A stretch of 64,000 nt of DNA from Flavobacterium branchiarum (lineage in GTDB: Bacteria > Bacteroidota > Bacteroidia > Flavobacteriales > Flavobacteriaceae). Each line of letters starts with the position of its first letter. The stretch's first letter is position 1. Shown here piece after piece: positions 26,150-35,686 of the stretch. The position numbers were made by a program, and so were the translations under genes. The stretch is taken from positions 1,550,001-1,614,000 of the forward strand of contig NZ_JAUFQQ010000003.1 of NCBI RefSeq assembly GCF_030409845.1. Direction: 5' to 3'. Below the pieces are notes generated by a model. That model worked only from the letters and a program-made list of their open reading frames with translations. It searched no databases and was not told where the DNA came from.

Positions 26150-27322
26150 CTATTTCACTGTTCCCAACATTACATCTGGTGTACGTACCCCAGGCTTTAT
26201 TTCTCCATTGGATAAAACAATTTTATCATCCCAGATTGTTGCTGTTGTTGTTACTTGGGCAAGAAATGGTAATTCACCAATTTTTGACCATTTATCAGTA
26301 TGCGTGTTGTACAACAAGATGGCATTGTAGAAACCGTTGTGTGTTGTATTTAATTTGTTTTTTTCTGCGATAAGTCTTGCTTTTTCTTCATCTGAATCGC
26401 TTTTAGCAATTTGCGATAAGTACGTTTCTATTTTATGGAAAGTTTTTCCGTTATCTCCACCAACGATTAAAATAGATTCATTTCCTATTGCTACTCCAGC
26501 ACCAGCCGAAAAGTTGGTTGTGTTTTCTCCATCAGATATATTGGCGCGATTTTCCCAGATTTGTTTTTTTAAGTTAAATGCAAAAGTGGTATTGTGTAAA
26601 TCACTTATACCAGATGGTGTTTTTGTTCTTCCGCCTACTATATATATATTCTTTCCGTTTTTGTCATTTTGTACAACTGCAACAGAGTTTGCAAGAGGTA
26701 TTGGTAATTTTGGCAATGCTTTCCATTCAGGGTTAGCTTTGTTTAAATCAATACTGAAAACTAAATCTGAAGATTGTTTTGCTTCATCACCACCTATTGC
26801 ATAAACTACATTATCGATGTGGGTAAGGGCAATATTGGTAACTGCTATTGGATAATTAGGTAAAGATTTAATTTCTACTTCGTTTTTATTGGCATTCCAA
26901 TTTAAAATATATGCCTTATTCGAAAGTCCATTTTCATTTTCACCACCCACATAAACTACTCCTAAGTTGGTAGCAGTATTTCCAGAATAAGCTATTGGTT
27001 CAGGTAATGTTGTTAGTACGTTTTTATTCCAAGCGTATTGATCTCCTGTTTTCTGTAATACATGGATTTCTTTTGAATAATGTTTTTTTCCACCTTCCCA
27101 AGGCATCTTATCTTGAAAGTTTGCGCCACCACTAACAAGTAGGGCACCGTTGCTAATACCGTTTATTGGTCCTGCAAACCCCAACGAAAGACTCCCATCT
27201 GCATTTAGCAACTGCGCCGCTCTTTTCCATTCGACTTGAGATATATTTGTTTTTTGAGAAAAAGCAACCGTTGTTGACATAATAAAAGAGATAAGGATTA
27301 TTGAAAAAATGGATTTAGACAT
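26150..27322 (-). CDS. nanM: N-acetylneuraminate epimerase (mutarotase), Kelch propeller
   Basis: 390 residues with a signal peptide (SIILISFIMSTTVAFSQ), so periplasmic. The beta-propeller has repeated Kelch blades such as VVYVGGENENG, NVVYAIGGDEAK and NIYIVGGRTK, and the hallmark SGGANFQDKMPWEGGKKHY near residue 65. NanM converts alpha-sialic acid released by sialidase to the beta-anomer used by transporters and by NanA. It follows nanA by 27 nt and is clearly cotranscribed. Confidence 0.93.
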   Translation of the reverse strand: MSKSIFSIILISFIMSTTVAFSQKTNISQVEWKRAAQLLNADGSLSLGFAGPINGISNGALLVSGGANFQDKMPWEGGKKHYSKEIHVLQKTGDQYAWNKNVLTTLPEPIAYSGNTATNLGVVYVGGENENGLSNKAYILNWNANKNEVEIKSLPNYPIAVTNIALTHIDNVVYAIGGDEAKQSSDLVFSIDLNKANPEWKALPKLPIPLANSVAVVQNDKNGKNIYIVGGRTKTPSGISDLHNTTFAFNLKKQIWENRANISDGENTTNFSAGAGVAIGNESILIVGGDNGKTFHKIETYLSQIAKSDSDEEKARLIAEKNKLNTTHNGFYNAILLYNTHTDKWSKIGELPFLAQVTTTATIWDDKIVLSNGEIKPGVRTPDVMLGTVK

Positions 27323-27349
27323 AGCGCTTGTTTAAAAAACTAACTAGGA

Positions 27350-28270
27350 TTATTTTGATTTAAATTCATTGAAGTTCAAACTGTCAACGTCTTTTTTAAA
27401 TAATTCAAATTGTTCAGCTGACATGTTTTTAACTGGTAATCTAAACTCGCCTAAATTATGACCTACTAATTTCATGTATGCTTTACCTACTGAGATCCCA
27501 CCATATTTACCTAATAAGCGAATCATATTGATAGATTTTTGTTGTAAAACACGTGCTTTAACCAAATCATTGGTATTAAACGCATCAATTAAATCGTAGT
27601 ATAAAGGAGCAGCATAGTTAAATGTACTTCCTACAGCACCTTTGGCACCTAATACTAATGCAGATAGCATGTTTTCATCACGTCCCCAAAGCATGTCGAA
27701 TTTTCCATTTTCATAACTCATACAACTTTGGAAATCCATAAAGTCTTCATGTGTATATTTTACACCAGCAAAATTTGGAAGCTTACCATCTAATGCTCTT
27801 ACTAAATCGAACATCGCTACATTAACCCCAGTTAATACTGGAATATGATAGTAGTAAAAAGGCATATTTGGAACACTTTTACCTACTTCAATACAAGCTT
27901 CTGCTAGCATATCAACATTGGCAGGTTTAAAATAAAAAGGAGCTGTTAATGAAACGGCGTACAAACCTATTTCGTAAGCATGTTTAGCTAAATCGATACA
28001 ATCACTTAAACAAGTACCTCCAAGAAAAACCATTACTTTAAAATCGGCATCATGATTAGAACAGTCAGCCCAAGCTTGTGCTACTGCTTTTTTTTCTTCT
28101 AATGTAATCGAAACACCTTCTCCTGTTGAACCATTGATAAATGCACCAGTAATTTTATTTTGCTTTAAAAAAGTATAATAAGCTGGGATAAGGCTAACGT
28201 CTAATTTTCCATCGCTGTTAAATGGGGTAAAAGGTGCTGAAATAAGACCTTGTAAGTGTTCGATTTTCAT
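27350..28270 (-). CDS. nanA: N-acetylneuraminate lyase
   Basis: 306 residues, a DapA-type class I aldolase. The pyruvate-carboxylate loop is NGSTGEG (46-52), the catalytic Tyr is Y141 in YYYHIP, and the Schiff-base lysine is K171 in FAGVKYTHED. It cleaves sialic acid to ManNAc and pyruvate in the cytoplasm. It opens the enzyme part of the operon behind susD, from which it is separated by 92 nt with a stable hairpin. Confidence 0.95.
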   Translation of the reverse strand: MKIEHLQGLISAPFTPFNSDGKLDVSLIPAYYTFLKQNKITGAFINGSTGEGVSITLEEKKAVAQAWADCSNHDADFKVMVFLGGTCLSDCIDLAKHAYEIGLYAVSLTAPFYFKPANVDMLAEACIEVGKSVPNMPFYYYHIPVLTGVNVAMFDLVRALDGKLPNFAGVKYTHEDFMDFQSCMSYENGKFDMLWGRDENMLSALVLGAKGAVGSTFNYAAPLYYDLIDAFNTNDLVKARVLQQKSINMIRLLGKYGGISVGKAYMKLVGHNLGEFRLPVKNMSAEQFELFKKDVDSLNFNEFKSK

Positions 28271-28310
28271 GAGATTATTTTTTTAATTATTGGTGTCTTT
28301 TGTTTTATTA

Positions 28311-28336
28311 GACTGGGAACGGTTAAATTCCCAGTC
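28311..28336 (-). promoter_or_regulatory. Hairpin between susD and nanA
   Basis: GACTGGGAA (28311-28319) and TTCCCAGTC (28328-28336) form a 9-bp perfect stem. On the minus strand no T run follows (next bases TAATAAAAC), so it looks more like an mRNA stability or processing element than a strong terminator. On the plus strand a T run does follow, but no plus-strand gene ends here. Confidence 0.6.
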
Positions 28337-28362
28337 ATTTTTTAAAATTTAGTTCTTAGAAT

Positions 28363-29826
28363 TTATTTACTAAGTGGATTTTGTACAATTTTCGGATTGA
28401 AATTGATGGTATTTTGAGATATAGGAAATAAAACTTCTTTATTAGCTGTCATCGATGGTACTAGGCTTGTTTTATTAAAACGAACTAAATCCCACCATGC
28501 TTTTCCTTCAAAAGCCAATTCTTTTAAACGCTCATTTAAAATAGCATCATCATTTGCAGTTTGTGAACCGTTTGCAAATGAAGCTGAAGGATTAGCTCTT
28601 TGCATTACAAGATTCATTTCTGTTGTTGGATCTTGACCTAAAGCATTTTTAATTTCAGCTTTCATTAATAAAATGTCTGCCCAACGGTATATGATAATAT
28701 CGCTTACAAATCTTCTAAGTGTACCATCAACAGTTCCATTGTATTTTACCAAACCTGTTACTACTGGCGTAGCTCCGTTGTAAAGAGTTAAATAAGTAGC
28801 ATTTTTTCTAGTATCACTAGAAGCAAAGTTAAATCTTGTAATATCTGGTTGTACTCTTGAGATACCTGCATTTCCAGCACCAGTTCCTAAAGTTCCAAAA
28901 GTAGCTATTGCTGTTGCAGCTGTTAAAGGAGCAAAATCACTTGGACCGATAAACATAAATGAATTCCAGTTGTCTGATAAATTTGAAGGTAAATCTGCTA
29001 GAGAATAACGAACTGCAAATAATACTTCTGCATTTCCTTTTTTGTCGTAAGCAAAAACATCTTTAAAATTAGGTAATAATGATAGAGTGTTTGGTATTGC
29101 ATTCACTGCTGCTAAAGCAGTATTTAAATCTGCTGCACCACCATTTAATTGTTTAGCTGTCCATAAATTCACATCCGCTTTAAGCGCATATGCAGATGGA
29201 AGCGAAAGTTGTATTTTATTATTGGTTGCATCTGGAAAATTTGCAATTGCTGCTTCGATATCAGATTTAATAAATGCAAATGTTTCTTGTATTGTATTAC
29301 GTGGAATGATGTATTCTGACTGATTTGTATTTTCAGTTGGTTTAGTAACAATTGGCACACCTCCCCAAGAACGAGCCATAATAAAATATGCCATTGCACG
29401 CATCGTGTACGCTTGTGCAATATATCTTTTTTGCTCGTTTACTGTTGATGGGCTAAATTGAATTCCAGGAACATATTTAAGAACCAAATTCGCCTGATGA
29501 ACTACCGTGTATAAACCTGCCCAGTCTACATCTATCGTTGCAGGAGTTAGTGTGTTATTGTAGTAGAAAGCCAAATTTAAAGGCGATTGCACACCCGAAG
29601 TTATTTCGGCACTTCTGGCTCCACCCAATAAATAATACGTTTGTTGGGTTTGCGTTCTAAAATTAACGTACATACCGTTTACACCAGCTTTGGCATCGTC
29701 TTCTGTTTTCCAGAAATTGTCTGAGGTGATAACACTTTCAGATTTTAAGTCTAAATCATCTTGACATGAGTTAAATAGAGAAAGACTAGAAAAAAGTATT
29801 GTGTATAAAAGAATTTTCTTTTTCAT
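28363..29826 (-). CDS. SusD/RagB-type surface glycan-binding lipoprotein
   Basis: 487 residues with a lipoprotein signal (LFNSCQDDLDL, Cys21; acidic residues after Cys suit surface export). SusD features include the N-terminal SDNFWKTEDDAKAGVNGMY and the TPR region MRAMAYFIMARSWGGVPIVT, and near the C-terminus LNERLKELAFEGKAWWDLVRF. It forms the lid on the SusC pore and binds the imported glycan, here probably sialic acid or sialylated sugar. It starts 17 nt after susC. Confidence 0.95.
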   Translation of the reverse strand: MKKKILLYTILFSSLSLFNSCQDDLDLKSESVITSDNFWKTEDDAKAGVNGMYVNFRTQTQQTYYLLGGARSAEITSGVQSPLNLAFYYNNTLTPATIDVDWAGLYTVVHQANLVLKYVPGIQFSPSTVNEQKRYIAQAYTMRAMAYFIMARSWGGVPIVTKPTENTNQSEYIIPRNTIQETFAFIKSDIEAAIANFPDATNNKIQLSLPSAYALKADVNLWTAKQLNGGAADLNTALAAVNAIPNTLSLLPNFKDVFAYDKKGNAEVLFAVRYSLADLPSNLSDNWNSFMFIGPSDFAPLTAATAIATFGTLGTGAGNAGISRVQPDITRFNFASSDTRKNATYLTLYNGATPVVTGLVKYNGTVDGTLRRFVSDIIIYRWADILLMKAEIKNALGQDPTTEMNLVMQRANPSASFANGSQTANDDAILNERLKELAFEGKAWWDLVRFNKTSLVPSMTANKEVLFPISQNTINFNPKIVQNPLSK

Positions 29827-29843
29827 GATTTTAGTATTAAAAT

Positions 29844-32800
29844 TTACAAAGCGATATTTAAACCAAGTATAATATTTCTAGGAACTGGATAAGTACCTGT
29901 AGAGCCAGCCGCATTAAGTCCTAAACTAGAACCTCCATCGATACCTTGTACTTCTGGGCTTAAACCGCTATATTTAGTAAAGTAGTATAAGTTGCTTCCT
30001 GTTAAGTAAACACGTACTGATGTTAATCTCGCTTTTTCAACAAGTGTTTTCGGAAGGTTGTAACTAACTGTAATTTCTCTTAAGCATAGGTAATCTCCAC
30101 TTTCGTAGTAACGGCTATTTCCTTGAAACATGTTAGTATTGTAAGCAGCTCCTCCCGCTTCAGAACGGAATAAGTTATTTTGATTAGTTTGATCTGCCCA
30201 ACGGTAGCGAGGTACATCTGTAATGTCACCTTCTTTTTGCCAAGACTGACCGCTTTCTGCTAATAATCCGTAGTTACCTTGAAATTGTCCTAAGAAACGT
30301 GCTCTTGCTTCGTTGTAAATTGTAGCTCCTAATGAATAATCTGTTCTTACTGCAATTGAGAATCCTTTGTAACTTGCGTCGAAGTTAAATCCACCCACAA
30401 ATTTAGGGAACATATTACCCATGTACTTTCTGTCTCTACTATCAATAACACCATTGTTATCAGTATCTTCAAATACAGCATCTCCAGCAAATTTCTTACC
30501 AGTAGGGTTGTTTCCACCTGCTGTTTTAGTTACATAAGTATCATGAACTTTCGCATTGTATGCATCAGCTTCCGCTTGAGTAGAAAGGATATATAATTGT
30601 TTGTGAGCATAGAAATCTCCAATTTTTTGTCCTTCTTGTAATCCTCCAACAAATTTGTAAGTACCACTAGCAGCATCCCAAATTTCAGTTCCACCAATTC
30701 TATTGTTTGTATTTCCGTTGAAAGGCAATTTTTCAATAACGTTTTTATTGTGTGATACGTTTGCTCCAACATTAATTTTTAAATCATTTCTGTTGTAAAC
30801 ATTTGCAATAACTTCTAATTCGAAACCTTTACTTCTTAATCCTCCAAGATTAGTTAATACAGTAGAGAAACCACTATTAGAAGGAAGAGTCAAGTTCGTT
30901 AATAAATCAGATGTTAGTTTGTTGTAGAAATCTCCAATAACTCTAATTCTATCTTCATTCAATCCTAAATCAAAACCACCATTTACAGTTTGTGATTGTT
31001 CCCATTTTAATCCTGGATTAGCAATTTGTGAATTCACAATTGCCGATTGTCCGTTGTAGCTATTAGGAAGTCCGTTTGTAGTACCGGAGTATAATCCTCC
31101 TGCTTGAAAATCGCCTAGTGTACCTAAGTTACCATTCACACCATAACTTCCACGAAGTTTAAGTGAAGAAACAAATTTTGGTGCAACTTTACCCCAGAAT
31201 TGTTCTTCTTGAATATTCCATCCTGCAGAGATTCCAGGAAAGAAACCATATTTATTATCAGGTCCTAAACTTGATGAACCATCATAACGGAAAGATGCTG
31301 TTGCAAAATACCTGCTTTTGTAATCATAATTTACACGACCAAAAACACTATTTAAAACCAGTTTTGTGTTGTTACTAAAAACAGAAACCGGAATAGGAGA
31401 AGAGTCTAAAGTTTGCGCTAAATCTGATGGGCTTCCTTTTCCAGATGCATTAAAAGATTTTATTGATCTATCGTATTTTGAAACTCCTAATTTAGCATCA
31501 AAATCCCCAATAGTTTCTAATGATTTATTATAAGACAAAACCCCTTCGTATTGAAATTGTGATATTTGATTACTTAATCTAGTAGCTGTACGAGTATTAT
31601 CTACTAAACCATTATTACCACTTAAGAAGGCTTGTTGAAATGTATTATCGTTTTCGTTCTCACTGTAAAGCGACATAGATGGTGTGAAAGTTAAATCTTT
31701 CGTGATTTTTAAATCACCATCAACACTCATTTGTAATTTATTGTTTTCGTTTATTCCTTTTACTTTCCCCATTTGATACAATGGATTTCCGTTGATGTTA
31801 TTTTGCCCAGGAGCAAGAGTTCCATCTTCTAAGTATAATTTTGTAGTAGGAGCATTTCCTAAATATCTGTTGAAAACAACGCTATTAGCCACAACTTGAT
31901 TGTTACTAGATTTAGCATATAAAACGCGACCATTAATTGTGAAATTATCTGCTACTTTTAAAGAGGCATTTAATTTACTTGTAAATCTTTGGTATCCAGT
32001 AAATATAGTAATACCGTCGCCTTTTAAATACCCTAAGCTTAAGTCAAATACTCCAGTGTCTCCACCACCACTAAAACCAAGGTTGTGATTTTGAGTAATT
32101 GCATTTTGGAATAATACATCGTTCCAATTGGTGCTTTTGTACATAATTGTATTACTAGCATTAAGAGGATCTTGTATTTCTTGCCATCCTTTTGCTTGCA
32201 ATTGTCCAATTGTTTCTGGCGTTAAGTTAGATTTTAATAAAGTAGCAAACGGAGTATTATTTTGTAGGTTGTTACCAGTTCCAGCAGGAGTTGCACCAGT
32301 TAGTTGACCTAATCTAGCTACACCAGTTGTTGTGTTTAGTCCAGCAATTTCTGCAGCATTGTATAAACCTAAACGTTGTAATCTGATGTACTCACCACCA
32401 TCCATGAAATCGTATTTTTTACCGATTTGGCTATTTTGGGTAGATACATTGTAGGTAATTTTAAATTTACCGGCTTTACCAGTAGTAGTTGTAATAATGA
32501 TAACCCCATTAGAAGCTCTTGCTCCGTAGATTGATGTTGCAGCCGCATCTTTTAGTACCTGAAGCGAAGCAATATCTGCAGAGTTGATATCGTCAATTTG
32601 AGTACGAATAACTCCATCTACTATATATAAAGGAGTAGCTCCAGATGGATTATCGATTGATGTACCTCCACGAACTAAAATATTTGATGCCTTACCAGGT
32701 TGTCCAGATGAAGTACGAACAACTAAACCAGTAACATTTCCTTGTAATGATTGTGTAACGTTTGAATACGGTACATTTTCTAAAACTTTTTTGTCTAGTT

Positions 32801-33281
32801 TAGAAACGGCAGTACTTAAAGTTCTTCTGTTCTGTGAACCATATCCTACCACAATAACCTCATTCATTTGTTCACCTACTTCTTTAAGAACAATAGTAAG
32901 TGATGAAGAACTAATAGCTACTTCTTGATCCTGAAGACCAATATAAGATACAATTAATGTAGTGGCATTGTCTGGTACTTCAAAAACGAAACTACCATCA
33001 AAATTGGTTTGTGTGCTAATATTAGTTCCTTTAACAACAATATTTACACCAGGCAAAGCTTCTCCTTTTTCATTGGTTACAGTTCCTGAAACCTTTTTTT
33101 GAATTGGATTTAATTTAGTAGTTACATTTTTTTCTGATACCGAAATAGTTTTTGAAGATACTGTAGCCGACGCCTCTTGTGCATTTATGGCGAGCAGAAA
33201 AATAGACGTTAATTTCATAACATCTACGAACTTAGATGTAAGTCTAAAATTTTTAGGCTTACTTTTTGGTAATAAATTCAT
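29844..33281 (-). CDS. SusC/RagA-type TonB-dependent transporter
   Basis: 1145 residues. Hydrophobic signal at about 22-36 (MKLTSIFLLAINAQEASA) following a basic leader; CarboxypepD-reg domain about 65-140 (SGTVTNEKGEALPGVNIVVKG, DNATTLIVSYIGLQDQ); plug with VVVGYGSQNRRTLSTAVSKLD and the SusC signature LYIVDGVIRTQIDDINSADI then LKDAAATSIYGARASNGVIII; barrel to the C-terminus (PVPRNIILGLNIAL). First gene of the sialic acid locus and paired with SusD, so it imports sialylated or free sialic acid at the outer membrane. The long N-terminus before the signal is normal for SusC proteins. Confidence 0.95.
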   Translation of the reverse strand: MNLLPKSKPKNFRLTSKFVDVMKLTSIFLLAINAQEASATVSSKTISVSEKNVTTKLNPIQKKVSGTVTNEKGEALPGVNIVVKGTNISTQTNFDGSFVFEVPDNATTLIVSYIGLQDQEVAISSSSLTIVLKEVGEQMNEVIVVGYGSQNRRTLSTAVSKLDKKVLENVPYSNVTQSLQGNVTGLVVRTSSGQPGKASNILVRGGTSIDNPSGATPLYIVDGVIRTQIDDINSADIASLQVLKDAAATSIYGARASNGVIIITTTTGKAGKFKITYNVSTQNSQIGKKYDFMDGGEYIRLQRLGLYNAAEIAGLNTTTGVARLGQLTGATPAGTGNNLQNNTPFATLLKSNLTPETIGQLQAKGWQEIQDPLNASNTIMYKSTNWNDVLFQNAITQNHNLGFSGGGDTGVFDLSLGYLKGDGITIFTGYQRFTSKLNASLKVADNFTINGRVLYAKSSNNQVVANSVVFNRYLGNAPTTKLYLEDGTLAPGQNNINGNPLYQMGKVKGINENNKLQMSVDGDLKITKDLTFTPSMSLYSENENDNTFQQAFLSGNNGLVDNTRTATRLSNQISQFQYEGVLSYNKSLETIGDFDAKLGVSKYDRSIKSFNASGKGSPSDLAQTLDSSPIPVSVFSNNTKLVLNSVFGRVNYDYKSRYFATASFRYDGSSSLGPDNKYGFFPGISAGWNIQEEQFWGKVAPKFVSSLKLRGSYGVNGNLGTLGDFQAGGLYSGTTNGLPNSYNGQSAIVNSQIANPGLKWEQSQTVNGGFDLGLNEDRIRVIGDFYNKLTSDLLTNLTLPSNSGFSTVLTNLGGLRSKGFELEVIANVYNRNDLKINVGANVSHNKNVIEKLPFNGNTNNRIGGTEIWDAASGTYKFVGGLQEGQKIGDFYAHKQLYILSTQAEADAYNAKVHDTYVTKTAGGNNPTGKKFAGDAVFEDTDNNGVIDSRDRKYMGNMFPKFVGGFNFDASYKGFSIAVRTDYSLGATIYNEARARFLGQFQGNYGLLAESGQSWQKEGDITDVPRYRWADQTNQNNLFRSEAGGAAYNTNMFQGNSRYYESGDYLCLREITVSYNLPKTLVEKARLTSVRVYLTGSNLYYFTKYSGLSPEVQGIDGGSSLGLNAAGSTGTYPVPRNIILGLNIAL

Positions 33282-33806
33282 ACTTTTGTAATGGTTAGTT
33301 AGTAATAATTTTCCTTCGTGGTTTATTTATTTGATTTCTAATCGTAATTCTTTTTGTTAAGAATCTCAGCCAGCAATGTTTTCTCGACCTGCTGGCTTTT
33401 TTTATAGATCACAAATGAATCTTTTTTAAAAGGGTGTTTCCTTTTTATTTATGTCTCTTATTGTTACTGTTCTTCAAACTTCCTTTAATTTGATGAACAC
33501 ACTTTTGATTATTTTTTTTCAAGATAGTATCTTTCCCATAATAATATATGTCGAACTAAATTTTGATTTAGTTGGCATACTATTTTAGGAGTTATCCTTT
33601 TTTTGATGTTAAATTATTTTATAAACTATTCTTCTCTTTGGTTTAATCAGAGAGGATTATAAATGAGAAGTATAAATAAAGATTGTTGTATCTATTACAT
33701 AGAATATCTTCCCATAATTTATTATCATGGTGTAAATATATAAATATATTTAATAATAGATATGTAATTATTAAATTTTTTTAATAATTAAAAGAAGAAG
33801 TGAAAT
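33282..33806. promoter_or_regulatory. susC leader region with hairpin
   Basis: This 525-nt gap must hold the promoter of the nan operon. The clearest structure is an 8-bp stem AGCCAGCA / TGCTGGCT (33368-33375 and 33390-33397, 14-nt loop), 87 nt before the susC start, which would be in the mRNA leader. On the plus strand the stem is followed by a T run, so it may also end any rightward transcript. No TAnnTTTG box could be fixed on the minus strand; the rest is AT-rich without a gene. Confidence 0.5.
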
Positions 33807-35039
33807 TTAATTGTTAATTAAAGGAGATAACATCTTTTCTTTAATTACGCAACATGCCCCAATTACGCCAGCTCGACGGCCTAAATTAGATTTTTTAAGC
33901 TTCATATCTCGGTTAACTAAACCTAGAGAATATTTTTTTAATGCAGATTGAATTGGTAAAAGTGCATAGTCGCCTAATTGTGCAAAATCGCCACCTATTA
34001 CTAATAAGTCAGGATTAAAGATATTAAGTAATATAGATAAGTAACGACCCATTTTTTCGCTTTGCTTTGTAATTAGATCGATACAAAGAGTATCTTCTAG
34101 GTTTACAGCACCAGTAATAATAGCGTTGTGTTGTAGGGCAGGAGCAATATCATCGAGAATTACCTTCGATTGTTTCCCATCTTTTATAGCTTCTTTAAAT
34201 TGATTTATTAATGACCAACCTGAGATTTCAGTTTCTAAACAGCCTAGTTTTCCACATTGGCACATTATATCATTATCAAAAATGGTACTATGTCCAAATT
34301 CACCTGAATAACCTGATTTACCATAGTATAATTTACCTTCGGTAATAATACCAATTGCAACTCCCCAGCTATAATTTACAAATATGATGTTTTGTTCATC
34401 ATCTACAACTCCCTCGCAATATTCACCAAAGGTCATGGCTCGTGTGTCATTCTCTAAATGAACAGGCAAGTCTAACTGTTCCGAAATGATTTCAGTTAAA
34501 GGTCTGTTTTCGCTAAAAAAGTAATTATAACTAAACCCTTCCATTGAGTTAATACGCCCAGAGAAGTTAATACATGCTCCTACAATCATCTTTTTTTCTA
34601 CCGAACTGTCTTCTATAAATGAATTGATTAGATTGCAAAACTTTACTAATGATTGTTGGGTGTTTTCTAAAACAAAAGATGTTCTTAGATCGATACTAAC
34701 GAGTTCGTTTTTTATGTTTTGCAAACCAATTGACATACCCGAAATACTAACTTCTACACCTAAAAAGTAGGCGCAAGTAGGATTGATACTGTATAATGAA
34801 GGTCGTCTTCCGCCACTATTGGTAATTTTACCCATATCGACAACATATCCTTCTACTAATAATTCGTTTACAGCTTTGGTCACTGTAGGAACACTCGATT
34901 GTAATTCAGCACTTAATTCAGCAATAGTTGCATTACCTTCAGATAGTAATCGCTTTGTAATTGCCTGTCTTAGCATATGCCATTTTTGTCCAGAAAGGCT
35001 TTTGTCTTTGCTAATGTCTAATAAGTCTTTTAAATTCAT
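33807..35039 (-). CDS. ROK-family transcriptional repressor (NagC-like)
   Basis: 410 residues. N-terminal winged helix about 22-70 (NATIAELSAELQSSVPTVTKAVNELLVEGYV), then a ROK sugar-binding domain with ENDTR (D198), GEFGH (247-250) and the zinc motif CQCGKLGCLE (260-269). The first ROK motif is VEVSISG instead of DIGGT, so kinase activity is unlikely. NagC-type proteins sense amino-sugar ligands such as GlcNAc-6-P; the location directly ahead of the nan operon in the same direction makes it the likely local repressor. The ligand is not known. Confidence 0.9.
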   Translation of the reverse strand: MNLKDLLDISKDKSLSGQKWHMLRQAITKRLLSEGNATIAELSAELQSSVPTVTKAVNELLVEGYVVDMGKITNSGGRRPSLYSINPTCAYFLGVEVSISGMSIGLQNIKNELVSIDLRTSFVLENTQQSLVKFCNLINSFIEDSSVEKKMIVGACINFSGRINSMEGFSYNYFFSENRPLTEIISEQLDLPVHLENDTRAMTFGEYCEGVVDDEQNIIFVNYSWGVAIGIITEGKLYYGKSGYSGEFGHSTIFDNDIMCQCGKLGCLETEISGWSLINQFKEAIKDGKQSKVILDDIAPALQHNAIITGAVNLEDTLCIDLITKQSEKMGRYLSILLNIFNPDLLVIGGDFAQLGDYALLPIQSALKKYSLGLVNRDMKLKKSNLGRRAGVIGACCVIKEKMLSPLINN

Positions 35040-35070
35040 CGTAGTGCTATTTATATTCAGAGATGTATTA

Positions 35071-35078
35071 CAAACTTA
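35071..35078 (-). promoter_or_regulatory. -7 box TAAGTTTG for the ROK repressor
   Basis: The minus-strand octamer fits TAnnTTTG and gives a leader of about 25 nt. No -33 element with normal spacing was found. Between here and 35600 lies about 500 nt of AT-rich sequence in which no gene or repeat is seen. Confidence 0.45.
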
Positions 35079-35600
35079 ATCTAATTTTTAAACAATGAAG
35101 AGAATTTGAATTTCAATATTAAAATATTTTTTTATTTGGAGGTATATTTTAAATAAATAGCATTAATAGTATTGGGTTAGTAAATAGTAGAACCCATGTA
35201 TGATTTTAAAATTATATTATCTATTGGTGTATTGATATCGTAATTCTTTCTAGAACCAGTTGCTGTGGAAGAACATTAATATCTAAAAAAATGAATTTAT
35301 TGGTTAAAAGAAGAAAGTAGAAATTTCATTAAATGCGTTTTAAAAAATAGTATGCGGTTTAGGTCATAAATATAAAAAACACTAAACATATTTAGTCTAA
35401 ATTATTAGGTTGTAATAGCATAATTTACGATATAAAATACTTAATTATATCTTCTTAAAAAGTATTTAGTGCGTAATTGCTTGCTAAATGAATCAGAAAT
35501 TAAATGGCAAATCAAATTGATTTTTATCTTTTTATAAGTTATTTGTTTTTGTTTAATTATTTGATTTGTAGTGGTTAATGGTTTGTTTTTGTCTATTTTA

Positions 35601-35632
35601 TTTGTAACAGGAATCTGTTTAAAGTAAGTTTG
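35601..35632 (+). promoter_or_regulatory. Bacteroidota promoter of the two-component operon
   Basis: TTTG at 35601-35604 and TAAGTTTG at 35625-35632 are separated by 20 nt, the expected -33/-7 layout. Transcription would begin near 35638, downstream of an in-frame TTG at 35630, so the ATG at 35687 is the better start. Confidence 0.6.
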
Positions 35633-35686
35633 AAACTTTTTTTTTTGAATTCAATTCCTATTTTTGTTTCATCACAATTTATTAAA

